Shown: positions 55,814 through 64,000 of the stretch, one piece after another
Layout: each line of letters begins with the position of its first letter
How positions within the stretch are numbered: position 1 is the first letter of the stretch
Assembly (NCBI RefSeq): GCF_012489685.1
Contig: NC_080041.1
Coordinates: 107,229,760 to 107,293,759 of the forward strand
From: Lotus japonicus
Lineage: Eukaryota > Streptophyta > Magnoliopsida > Fabales > Fabaceae
Length of the DNA: 64,000 nucleotides
Direction of reading: 5' to 3'
The notes under the pieces: model-generated
What the model was told of the DNA's origin: nothing
Databases searched by the model: none
Seen by the model: only the letters and a program-made list of their open reading frames with translations
Position numbers and translations under genes: made by a program

Positions 55814-57730
55814 TTATTCGATGTTTATTTCATGCACCGTTGGCTTATACGTTTTCAAGTATTTGCCATTTATCGTCATTTGTCGATTTCGACTTCCTAA
55901 TTCCTTAATCGAATAAGCGTTGTTTAGAAGAACTTTCTCGACCGTGAAAGGGCCTTCCCAGTTTGGAGCCCACTTTCCGTAACGTTTATCTTTTTTATCA
56001 ATTGGTAAGACAACCTTCCATACGTAATCACCGGGCATAAAAGATTTAGCTCTAACCTTTTTATTATAAGCTTTAGCAACGCGATCCTTTTGCCTGGTTA
56101 AGGTATCCAACACCAATAGCCTTTCTTCGTCGAGATCGACTAATTCATCAAGCATCATATTCCAATAATCTTCACTTGGGATTTCCTCTTGCCTTTGAAT
56201 TCTGCATGACTGTAAATATACTTCTGCTGGTAATACCGCTTCTTGGCCGTATGCTAGTCGAAATGGCGTTGTTCCGGTAGCTTCCTTAGGTGAATTCCTG
56301 TAAGCCCAAAGCACTTGGCCTAACGTTTGATGCCAGTTTTTAGGTTTTCGACCGACATGTTTTTTAATCAAAGAGATTAATGCTTTATTGGCCGCTTCTA
56401 CTTGGCCGTTCGCTTGAGCATAATAAGGAGTCGAGGTTAGGAGTTTTATACCCCAAGACTCTGCGAATGACGCCACCTTTTGGCCTACAAACACTGTGCC
56501 TTGGTCTGTAGTGAGTGACTCAGGTAGCCCAAAGCGATACACTATGTGATTCTGAATGAACTCGATCACCGTGTCCTGGGTCACATTTTGTAGAGGAATT
56601 GCCTCTACCCACTTGGTAAAGTAATCTATAGCCACTATGATGTACTTATGCTGTCTAGAAGAACATGGGTTAATTTCTCCAATTAGGTCTAAAGCCCATC
56701 CCCTGAATGGCCAAGGTTTAATGATTGAGTGTAATTCGCTTGCTGGCACATGTTGTATCCTTGCGTGTTTCTGGCAATCTTGGCACCCCTTGGCATACTC
56801 CATACAATCTTTCATGATAGTAGGCCAGTACATCCCTTGTCGAAATAGGATCCATTTCATCTTGATTCCTGCCTGGTGGGCACCACATAACCCATCGTGA
56901 ACAGCCGAGATTGCTATGAACGCGTCGTCTTCACTTAAACACTTCAATAGTGTTCCGTCGACGTTTTTCTTGAATAGTTCGTTTCCCATGATGACATAGC
57001 TCATTGCCCTGTATTTTGTCTTTCTGTCTGTGGTACCCACAGGATTTTGCAAGTAATCGACAATTGGTTTTCTCCAATCATTAGGTGCCATATTGTCAAT
57101 GACCAGGATGTTGAGGTCAGAGGGGTTTAGTTTTTCTTTGATCTCGATAAGCTCTTTTAGCCTACATTTATCGACCATATATCCTGACGCGATTTGTGCC
57201 AATTCATTGGCTTCTTGATTGTCTACCCTGGAAACATGGCCTAGCCTAGCTTCATCGAATTTGGCCAACAAACTATTAGCTTTCGTGTAGTACCTAGCTA
57301 GATTTTCACTGACGCATTTATATTCCTTGGTAAGTTGTTTTATTACCAACTCAGAGTCTCCTTTTACGACAACATTCTTTGCTCCAAAGGCTATCAGGAT
57401 TTCGAGGCCTGATATCAATGCCTCATACTCGGCCTCATTGTTCGAGCAATTCTTCTTAATCCTAAACTTGAATTTCGTGGGGATGCCCCCTGGGGATACT
57501 ATGAACATCCCGATTCCGGTGCCATTTTTATGGCTGGAACCGTCGAAAAAGAGCTTCCAAGGTTGGAGGCCCACATAAGTTACAATTTCTTCAGGCAAAG
57601 TATGATCTACTAGGAAATCAGCAATTGCCTGCCCCTTAACTGCCTTTAGTGGGGCGTAAGTGAGTGAATATTCGGTTAGGGCCAGATCCCATTTACCAAT
57701 TCGACTATGCAAGATAGGTTTAGATAACAT
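55814..57730 (-). CDS. Tat pol: archaeal-type RNase H and integrase
   Basis: 638 codons, uninterrupted. Residues about 60-180 form the second RNase H (FFDGSSHKNGTG, NNEAEYEAL, KGDSELV; the usual final Asp in ADxLA reads ANELA). Residues 278-319 are the integrase zinc finger (H278, H285, C316, C319). The integrase core follows with D348 (ALDLIG), D409 (TTDQG) and E445 (NGQVEAANK). The C-terminal domain has WEGPFTVEKVL. It would trim and remove RNA and insert the cDNA into chromosomes. The frame is a fragment of a longer gag-pol; the upstream RT lies in another frame after damage near 57750. Confidence 0.88.
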   Translation of the reverse strand: MLSKPILHSRIGKWDLALTEYSLTYAPLKAVKGQAIADFLVDHTLPEEIVTYVGLQPWKLFFDGSSHKNGTGIGMFIVSPGGIPTKFKFRIKKNCSNNEAEYEALISGLEILIAFGAKNVVVKGDSELVIKQLTKEYKCVSENLARYYTKANSLLAKFDEARLGHVSRVDNQEANELAQIASGYMVDKCRLKELIEIKEKLNPSDLNILVIDNMAPNDWRKPIVDYLQNPVGTTDRKTKYRAMSYVIMGNELFKKNVDGTLLKCLSEDDAFIAISAVHDGLCGAHQAGIKMKWILFRQGMYWPTIMKDCMEYAKGCQDCQKHARIQHVPASELHSIIKPWPFRGWALDLIGEINPCSSRQHKYIIVAIDYFTKWVEAIPLQNVTQDTVIEFIQNHIVYRFGLPESLTTDQGTVFVGQKVASFAESWGIKLLTSTPYYAQANGQVEAANKALISLIKKHVGRKPKNWHQTLGQVLWAYRNSPKEATGTTPFRLAYGQEAVLPAEVYLQSCRIQRQEEIPSEDYWNMMLDELVDLDEERLLVLDTLTRQKDRVAKAYNKKVRAKSFMPGDYVWKVVLPIDKKDKRYGKWAPNWEGPFTVEKVLLNNAYSIKELGSRNRQMTINGKYLKTYKPTVHEINIE

Positions 57731-57912
57731 GTGCTTTATTATATCATAATGAGAAAAACCATTACATCAATTGGCTTTATATAATATTTCAGCTTTACAC
57801 AAGAGAAGTACAAGCATAAGCACAATTTCTCGATCATGGTGTATCGAGTTTCTGCATCATTCAACACCCTACTTAAGTAAAATATGGCTCTTTCCTTGCT
57901 ATCTTCATCTTC
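57731..57912 (-). pseudogene. Tat first RNase H, broken
   Basis: The translation after the TAA at 57913 still reads EDEDSKERAIFYLSRVL and ETRYTMIEKLCLCLYF, the RT-linked RNase H. A single-base change of phase follows near 57750, before the next frame begins at 57730. Confidence 0.7.
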
Positions 57913-58983
57913 TTAAGCCAACATGCTTCCAATGGTTCCATCTGTGGCAGAGATATACAGCTTCATTGGCTTTCCTCTTATAGGTGGTGCCATTACAGGT
58001 GGGCTGGACAAGTACACTTTGAGTTCATCGAACGCTTTTTGGTGCTCTGCTTCCCAGCGGAACGCATCTTCTTTTTTAAGTCGAAGAAGTGGGGAAAATG
58101 ATTTGGTCTTCTCGCTGAGGTTGGCAATGAATCTCCTTAGGAAGTTAATCTTTCCCAACAATGATTGTAGTTGTTTCTTGCTGGCTGGTGGACTTGTGTC
58201 GAGAATGGCTTTAGCTTTGTTTTTGTTGATCTCGATGCCCTTTTTATGCACCACAAAACCCAAAAAGTCACCTGCAATAACACCAAAGGCACACTTAAGG
58301 GGATTCATCTTCAAGCCATATTTCCTCATCCTCTCAAAGGATTTCCTTAAATGGGCTAAATGGTCATCCCTTGATGGGGATTTTACCACGATATCATCGA
58401 TATATACCTGCATAAAAGTTTCAATAAAGTCATGGAAAATGGTGTTCATTACCCTTTGGTAGGTCGCGCCAGCGTTTTTCAGTCCAAATGGCATGACCAC
58501 CCACTCGTATGTCCCCAAGGCACCAGGGCATCGAAAAGCTGTTTTCGACACATCTTCTTCTGCTATGAAGATTTGGTTGTAGCCTGAATAACCATCTAAC
58601 AGGCTTAGGTATTCGTGGCCAGCAGCTGAATCCACCATCATCTCGGCAACGGGCATGTGATACTCGTCTTTTGGAGTGGCAGCATTAAGATCTCGAAAAT
58701 CAATGCAAACCCTCATCTTTCCGTTTTTCTTGATCACTGGGACCACGTTAGCCAACCAATCTACATATCGAGCTGTTCTGATAAATTTGCACTTGAGGAG
58801 TCTTTCGATTTCTTCCTTAATTTTCACCAACACATCTGGGTGGAACCTCCTGGGTAATTGCTTGACTGGTTTCTTGTCTTCTTTGATGGGCAATTTCAAT
58901 TCCACTAACTCTCGACTAAGGCCAGGCATTTCATCGTAATCCCAAGCGAAACAGTCTTTGAATTCCTTGAGTAGTTTCACCAT
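57913..58983 (-). CDS. Tat reverse transcriptase
   Basis: 356 codons visible. Motifs in order: LNAATPKDEYHMPV, LLDGYSGYNQ (about 129-138), MPFGLKNAGATYQ (164-176), the catalytic YIDD (194-197) and FLGFVVHKKGIEINK. It copies the element RNA into DNA. The frame starts after an in-frame TAA at 58996-58998 and ends at a TAA (57913-57915) where a Gln codon is expected, so as it stands it would not be translated as one product with the protease or integrase. Confidence 0.88.
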   Translation of the reverse strand: MVKLLKEFKDCFAWDYDEMPGLSRELVELKLPIKEDKKPVKQLPRRFHPDVLVKIKEEIERLLKCKFIRTARYVDWLANVVPVIKKNGKMRVCIDFRDLNAATPKDEYHMPVAEMMVDSAAGHEYLSLLDGYSGYNQIFIAEEDVSKTAFRCPGALGTYEWVVMPFGLKNAGATYQRVMNTIFHDFIETFMQVYIDDIVVKSPSRDDHLAHLRKSFERMRKYGLKMNPLKCAFGVIAGDFLGFVVHKKGIEINKNKAKAILDTSPPASKKQLQSLLGKINFLRRFIANLSEKTKSFSPLLRLKKEDAFRWEAEHQKAFDELKVYLSSPPVMAPPIRGKPMKLYISATDGTIGSMLA

Positions 58984-58995
58984 CTTATCCTTTAA

Positions 58996-59448
58996 TTATG
59001 GGTCGATAAGCGCACTGATGTATGTTGGCCTCTTTTCTAAGCCAACACCCAAGTCCACTTCTTCCAAAGGGTCTTGTGCTTCCATTTTCTTGGAAATGTC
59101 GACGACTGGCTTCTCGAAAACTAATGGACCGTCATCGTAGATGCAATCTAGCCTCAAATTGCAAAGGTCTTCGAATTCACATTCCTCGATACTCTGTTCG
59201 TTTTCTTCTATGCACGTGTTATCCTTATTTGTTGTTGCCTCCTCCTGAGATGTCATTTCGACAGGCAGAATGGGGGCATTGGCTTCGTCAGTAGCCATTT
59301 CTTTGGCTATTCTTGCGGCCTCTAAGGCCGTCCTTATTCTGTTTTCGGCTGCGTAAGCCGAAATTCGAGCTAGGCTCGAATTAATCATCTTTAACCTCAT
59401 TTTGCCACTCAGTTGTGGCATCCTTTTCTTCATCGCTGTGCCATCCAC
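58996..59448 (-). pseudogene. Tat protease-RT linker
   Basis: About 150 codons of acidic linker between protease and RT, ending LEKRPTYISAL as in Tat elements just before the RT. It is in frame with the RT but separated from it by the stop at 58996-58998. It overlaps the protease frame (59381-59448) in a different phase, which implies a frameshift there. Confidence 0.65.
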
Positions 59449-60341
59449 TCATGGCATCAGGTTTGTATGCTTCATTCAGGTTTAGTCCCCTAATGGGGTC
59501 CAATGTCACTGAATATTCCGAGTAAGGATTGAAATATTGATTAGCCACTGTGTCTAGAGGAGCAATTGTGGCTAAACTTTTCTCGAAATTCTTTTTGCCG
59601 ACGTAACCTGTCTCCACTAAATAGTAGCTTTGATCTGCTTGCACGTTCTCGACGACCCCATCTGATTTCCAAATGGAGATGCGTTGGTGCAGGGTTGAGG
59701 GCACTGCCACCACGCCGTGGATCCATTCTCTCCCCAATAGCAGGTTGTAGTTGGCTTTTGAGGGCACCACGATGAACAATGTGGAACGGGCCACCGTTCC
59801 TACGGTTATGTTCAACATGATTGCTCCTAAAGAAGAACCTGTCTTCCCTTCGTAATCGGAAAGGACCATGTCGTGAGGGATTAGGTCTGCTTCAGTCTTG
59901 CCCAATTTCTTGAGCATGAACTTAGGCATTAAATTGATTGTGGCCCCTCCGTCGACAAGAACTTTATTGACTCCTTTTTCGTCGACTTTGGCCCAAACAA
60001 ATAACGGCTTCAAGTGGCTATTCATCTGCTCCGTTGGCCTTTGGAAGATAGCTCTTTCGTCTTCGACGGATCCTTTTTGCATCACGTAGTAGCACAAGGG
60101 GTTGTCATCTGGCTCTTCCTCGTCGTAGTAGTCTTCTTCATTCTCGGTGACCTCCGAGATTCTGTCGAATTCAGCGGGTAAGATAGACACTATGCAGATG
60201 ATGTTAAGATCCTCTCCTTCACTGTCATCAAAATCCTCGAGCATGTCCTCATCCTCATCCTCGACAACATCCTTCCCTTTTTCCTTAGCTGGATTTGGTG
60301 GCAGGGTTGCTCCTTGTTTGATGGTGTGGTCAAGTTGATTG
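59381..60341 (-). pseudogene. Tat aspartic protease and flanking acidic region, 5' truncated
   Basis: The frame has an acidic stretch (VEDEDEDMLEDFDDSEGED), then the retropepsin active site VDGGATINLMP (DGG in place of DTG, as is usual in Tat) and LLLGREWIHG. Gag should lie upstream on the minus strand but is replaced by the SIRE LTR at 60342; the first codons of the open frame are already LTR sequence. It would cleave gag-pol. Confidence 0.8.
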
Positions 60342-61553
60342 TGTAAGATCAAGTTTTGATCTAGTAGTACAACTCTATGTTTTGATGATTACAAGTTAAC
60401 CTTTTGATATGAACAATTGTGGTACTCTAACGTGTTTTTCTGAGTGTGCTATTTGCAGGTTCTGACCTCAACTCAATCTCACACAAATCAGAAGCACTGT
60501 GTATAAAGAGTGACCCAAGCAACGCTTTCGCATTCACCATGTTCAGTATGAACAGTGGAAAAGCTTCAGAAGTTCTGAAGCTATACAAACTCTGATGTGG
60601 ACTCAGTCGCTAGAAGCTCTGAAGATCCAGAAGTTCTGATAACCAAGAAACACTGAAGGTTCAGATGTTCTGATGGTGTAGAAGACTCTGAAGATCCAGA
60701 AGCTGAATAGTGGAAACTCTGAAGTCCAGAAGCAAGAAACTCTGAAGGCCATGTTCTTCCCTCTGAGTTCAGAATCAGAAGATACAATGGTCAGAGGATC
60801 TGTGCTTTCCCTCTGACTCTGATCAACCGGCTTCACAAGTTCCAATACGAAGCATTCCTCTGATCAGAAGTCTCCTAGGTTTAAAGGTCGCGTCGCTATC
60901 CAAGTACAAAAGCAACTGTACCTTCCTGACGACCTACCTAACGTTCTCAGCCACAGCAGAAGCTGGATTTTCCAGAACTGCCCTCCAACGGTAGCATTTC
61001 CCATGCATCGCTCAACCCTAATCCTTGGAGTATATAAAGAGGCTGAAGACTGAAAGAAACGGCTAGAAGCTAGAAGCATTCACATACACAAGATATATTC
61101 AAATCTTCTAAGTTTTCTTTCATCTGAAATTCATTGAGTTTACTATTAGCTTTTTAGAAGCAAATCTCTTGTAAACGATTCTTTGATAAACAGTTTGTTT
61201 AGTTCCTTTAGGAGATCAAGGTTGATCGGATCCTAGAGAAGACTAAGAGAGTGAATCTTAGTGTGAGCTAAGTCAGTGTAATTGTTAGTCACTTGTAGGT
61301 TTCAAGTGCAGTTGTAACTCTTACCTGATTAGTGGATTGCCTTCATTCTAAGAAGGAAGAAATCACCTTAACGGGTGGACTGGAGTAGCTTGAGTGATTT
61401 ATCAAGTGAACCAGGATAAAATCCTTGTGTGCTTTTCTATTTCTTATCTTTTGCACTTAAGTTCTCGAAAGATTTGTCAAAATCTTTAAGGTGGAAGTTT
61501 TATACTGAAAACGTTATTCAAACCCCCCCTTTCTACCGTTTTTCATACCTTCA
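60342..61553 (+). repeat. 5' LTR of SIRE copy 2 (1212 bp)
   Basis: Starts TGTAAGATCAAG and ends CATACCTTCA. Contains many short CTCTGAAG / AGAAGTTCTGA units at 60550-60780 and a TATA-like GTATATAAAGAGG at about 61030. The polyadenylation region and the 3' part match the copy 1 LTRs in inverse orientation. Confidence 0.88.
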
Positions 61554-61555
61554 AT

Positions 61556-61567
61556 TGGTATCAGAGC
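61556..61567 (+). other. Primer binding site of SIRE copy 2
   Basis: TGGTATCAGAGC, 2 bp after the LTR end, complementary to initiator tRNA-Met. Confidence 0.88.
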
Positions 61568-61625
61568 GCAAGTTCTGATTACCACACCTAACAGTGTTCA
61601 GTGATCCGGGCCGGTGTGAAAAACA

Positions 61626-63302
61626 ATGGCTGCCACCACCAGTGAAACTCAAAGAGATGGTTACAATGCAAAGCCTCCTATGTTCGACGGTCAAAGGTTC
61701 GAATATTGGAAAGATAGACTGGAAAGTTTCTTTCTGGGTTTCGATGCAGATCTCTGGGATATTATTGTGGATGGCTACGAGCGTCCAGTTGATGCAGATG
61801 GCAAGAAGATCCCAAGGTCAGAGATGACTGCAGATCAAAAGAAGTTGTACTCACAACATCACAAAGCAAGAGCAATTCTTCTAAGTGCTATTTCCTATGA
61901 AGAGTACCAGAAGATTACAGATCGTGAGTTTGCAAAAGGCATTTTCGAATCTCTGAAGATGTCTCATGAAGGAAACAAGAAAGTCAAAGAATCAAAGGCA
62001 TTGTCTTTGATCCAAAAGTATGAATCCTTCATCATGGAGCCAAATGAGTCCATTGAAGAAATGTTCTCCAGATTTCAGTTGCTTGTAGCTGGCATACGAC
62101 CTCTCAACAAGAGCTACACAACAAAAGATCATGTCATAAGGGTCATCAGGTGTCTTCCTGAAAGTTGGATGCCTTTGGTGACTTCAATAGAGCTCACGAG
62201 AGACGTTGAGAATATGAGTTTAGAAGAACTCATCAGCATTTTGAAATGCCATGAGCTGAAGCGCTCAGAGATGCAAGATCTGAGGAAAAAGTCCATAGCC
62301 TTGAAATCCAAATCTGAAAAGGCTAAGGTTGAGAAGTCAAAGGCTCTTCAAGCTGAAGAAGAGGAATCTGAAGAAGCATCAGAAGATTCTGATGAAGATG
62401 AGCTGACTCTGATCTCCAAGAGACTCAACCGCATCTGGAAGCACAGGCAGAGCAAGTTCAAAGGCTCTGGAAAGGCAAAAGGAAAGTATGAGTCCTCAGG
62501 CCAGAAGAAGTCTTCAATCAAGGAAGTCACATGTTTTGAGTGCAAAGAATCTGGGCACTACAAAAGTGATTGTCCAAAGTTGAAGAAAGACAAGAAGCCA
62601 AAGAAGCACTTCAAGACGAAGAAGAGTCTGATGGTGACATTTGATGAATCAGAGTCAGAGGATGTTGACTCTGATGGTGAAGTCCAAGGACTCATGGCAA
62701 TTGTCAAAGACAAGGAAGCAGAGTCAAAGGAAGCTGTTGACTCTGACTCAGAATCAGAAGGAGATCCTAACTCAGACGATGAAAACGAGGTATTCGCTTC
62801 TTTCTCTACCTCTGAACTGAAACATGCATTGTCTGATATCATGGATAAGTATAACTCCTTATTGTCTAAGCATAAGAAGCTGAAAAAGAACTTATCTGCT
62901 GTTTCCAAAACTCCTTCCGAACATGAGAAAATTATTTCTGATTTGAAAAATGATAATCATGCTTTGATCAATTCTAACTCTGTGCTTAAGAACCAGATTG
63001 CTAAGTTAGAAGAAATTGTTGCCTGTGATGCCTCTGATTGTAGAAATGAATCTAAGTATGAAAAGTCTTTTCAAAGATTCCTAGCTAAAAGCGTGGATAG
63101 AAGCTTAATGGCTTCAATGATCTATGGCGTAAGCAGAAATGGAATGCATGGCATTGGCTATTCTAAACCAATTAGAAATGAGCCCTCTGTGTCTAAAGCT
63201 AAATCCTTGTATGAATGCTTTGTTCCCTCTGGTACCATATTGCCTGATCCTTTACCTGCTAAAGTTGCTAAAAACCCTCTTAAAAGGGATCTTTCTCTAT
63301 GA
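61626..63302 (+). CDS. SIRE-type gag polyprotein (copy 2)
   Basis: 558 codons. The N-terminal gag domain has PPMFDGQRFEYWKDRLESFF, ISYEEYQKITDREFAKGIF and FSRFQLLVAGIRPL. It has an acidic EESEEASEDSDEDE stretch, an intact zinc knuckle CFECKESGHYKSDC (about residues 303-316), then a Ser/Asp/Glu-rich region and a coiled coil. Near 63275-63295 a one-base deletion relative to copy 1 shifts the frame, ending it at 63302. The homologous C-terminal residues continue in another frame from about 63299. Gag forms the cytoplasmic particle and packages the RNA. Confidence 0.88.
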   Translation: MAATTSETQRDGYNAKPPMFDGQRFEYWKDRLESFFLGFDADLWDIIVDGYERPVDADGKKIPRSEMTADQKKLYSQHHKARAILLSAISYEEYQKITDREFAKGIFESLKMSHEGNKKVKESKALSLIQKYESFIMEPNESIEEMFSRFQLLVAGIRPLNKSYTTKDHVIRVIRCLPESWMPLVTSIELTRDVENMSLEELISILKCHELKRSEMQDLRKKSIALKSKSEKAKVEKSKALQAEEEESEEASEDSDEDELTLISKRLNRIWKHRQSKFKGSGKAKGKYESSGQKKSSIKEVTCFECKESGHYKSDCPKLKKDKKPKKHFKTKKSLMVTFDESESEDVDSDGEVQGLMAIVKDKEAESKEAVDSDSESEGDPNSDDENEVFASFSTSELKHALSDIMDKYNSLLSKHKKLKKNLSAVSKTPSEHEKIISDLKNDNHALINSNSVLKNQIAKLEEIVACDASDCRNESKYEKSFQRFLAKSVDRSLMASMIYGVSRNGMHGIGYSKPIRNEPSVSKAKSLYECFVPSGTILPDPLPAKVAKNPLKRDLSL

Positions 63303-63535
63303 CTAAATATTATGCAAATACTCCTTTAAAATATCATGTTGAGACACCCAAGGTGATCAGAACCTCTGGGGTAACTAACAAGAGAGGACCCAGAAAGTGG
63401 GTACCTAAGGACAAGATTATCTATGTTGCAGATATCCTTGATAGCTCCACTGAAACACCAATCATGGTATCTGGACAGTGGATGCTCGCGTCACATGACG
63501 GGAGAAAGGCGTATGTTCCGAGAGCTAAAACTTAA
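63299..63535 (+). pseudogene. Frame-shifted gag C terminus of SIRE copy 2
   Basis: Continues the gag homology (KYYANTPLKYHVETPKV, RGPRKWVPKDKIIYVADIL) and ends VPRAKT, matching the copy 1 gag end VPRSKT. Confidence 0.75.
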
Positions 63536-64000
63536 GCCTGGAGGCGAAGTTGGCTTTGGAGGAAATGAAAAGGGTAAAATTGTTGGTACTGGTACTATTT
63601 GTGTAGATAGTAGTCCATGCATTGATAATGTGTTATTGGTAGACGGCTTAACACATAACTTATTGTCTATCCTTATTGTCTATAAGTCAATTAGCTGACA
63701 AGGGTTATGATGTTATATTCAATCAAAAGTCCTGCCGGGCTGTAAGTCAGATCGATGGCTCTGTTCTGTTTAACAGCAAGAGGAAGAATAACATTTATAA
63801 GATCAGATTATCTGAGTTGGAGGCTCAGAATGTGAAGTGCCTTCTGTCTGTTAATGAAGAGCAGTGGGTATGGCATAGACGGTTAGGGCATGCCAGTATG
63901 AGAAAGATTTCTCAGCTGAGCAAGCTAAACCTTGTCAGGGGCTTACCCAATCTGAAGTTCGCTTCAGACGCTCTTTGTGAAGCATGTCAGAAAGGCAAAT
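63423..64000 (+). pseudogene. SIRE copy 2 pol start: protease and GAG-pre-integrase
   Basis: The +1 frame relative to the gag end carries YLDSGCSRHMTGE (aspartic protease) and VDGLTHNLLSI. A 13-bp tandem duplication (TTATTGTCTATCC, 63660-63672, repeated from 63673) then breaks the frame. Past it the expected residues continue (QLADKGYDVIFN, then WHRRLGHASMRKISQLSK and CEACQKGK), which is the GAG-pre-integrase domain. The sequence ends with the window. Confidence 0.82.

Larger units (their letters stand above)
33049..60341 (-). mobile_element. Tat-lineage Ty3/gypsy retrotransposon with antisense genes
   Basis: Minus-strand order from the right: protease, RT, RNase H, second (archaeal-type) RNase H, integrase, then two plus-strand genes, then polypurine tract and 3' LTR at the left. 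The dual RNase H, the YIDD RT and extra antisense ORFs before the 3' LTR are features of the Tat lineage. The 5' LTR and gag are absent: at 60341 the element is cut by a SIRE-type copia element that runs off the window. A chromovirus-like element with a nested copia is inserted at 36145/52992. Pol is damaged at several sites. Confidence 0.85.
60342..64000 (+). mobile_element. SIRE/Maximus-type copia (copy 2), runs off the window
   Basis: 5' LTR 60342-61553, PBS TGGTATCAGAGC at 61556-61567, then gag from 61626, protease, and the GAG-pre-integrase region up to the window end. It is inserted in the Tat element; the 5 bp before it are GATTG, and the partner TSD lies outside the window. It belongs to the same family as 43144-48554 but has a different LTR length and lacks the long GATC minisatellite. 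Confidence 0.88.

Noticed and set aside
63300..63305. TGA followed by CTA at the end of copy 2 gag, a known leaky stop context
   Set aside because: The same phase meets several further stops within 30 codons, and the homologous protein continues in another phase. A frameshift explains the break better than readthrough.

Overview
The window looks like a transposon-dense stretch of a dicot plant nuclear genome. A legume is my best guess, from the SIRE/Maximus-type copia elements, the Tat gypsy elements and the style of the introns; no marker gene proves it. Only two genes look like ordinary host genes. They are a tandem pair of ENTH-domain (epsin-like) genes on the minus strand, at 15318-17867 and 28358-31736, with the same four-exon structure. 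Almost everything else is mobile DNA, much of it nested, and many insertions can be delimited by their own target-site duplications (TSDs).

Left part (1-15 kb). Positions 1-6708 are most of a CACTA transposon. It codes for a truncated transposase-associated domain, then a spliced gene joining an En/Spm-type Transposase_24 region to a Ulp1/C48-like protease. Next come Stowaway scraps, an actin exon fragment, a LINE gutted by a copia 3' end, a MITE, and two hAT-like elements with perfect 8-bp TSDs (11657-12636 and 13249-14620). The second hAT-like element carries a 5'-truncated LINE.

Middle part (15-33 kb). The two ENTH genes flank a short copia element with a scrambled, partly inverted interior (18107-20981, TSD GTAGT), a cytosine-poor GGT-rich minisatellite of about 1 kb, a solo LTR (24358-24636, TSD ATAAG) and several degenerate elements. 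A third hAT-like element lies in intron 1 of the second ENTH gene.

Right part (33-64 kb). A Tat-lineage Ty3/gypsy retrotransposon lies on the minus strand: 3' LTR at about 33049-33781, then integrase, RNase H, RT and protease from 55814 to 60341. Between its 3' LTR and its integrase it carries two genes on the opposite strand, each with its own TATA box. One is a spliced gene for a plant mobile domain (PMD) plus coiled-coil protein; the other is a 161-codon helical protein. The PMD gene is split by a non-autonomous chromovirus-like gypsy element with 3.9-kb LTRs (36146-52991, TSD AGTGA). That element is itself split by a non-autonomous SIRE-type copia element (43144-48554, TSD GAAGT). A second SIRE-type element (60342 to beyond the window end) cuts the Tat element upstream of its protease. 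The order of events is therefore Tat, then chromovirus, then SIRE copy 1; SIRE copy 2 is independent.

The most interesting items are the antisense PMD/coiled-coil gene pair, whose frames stay open while the host element's pol is broken in several places; a 233-bp near-perfect inverted duplication across one LTR/polypurine-tract junction; the inverted copia; and the CACTA protease gene.
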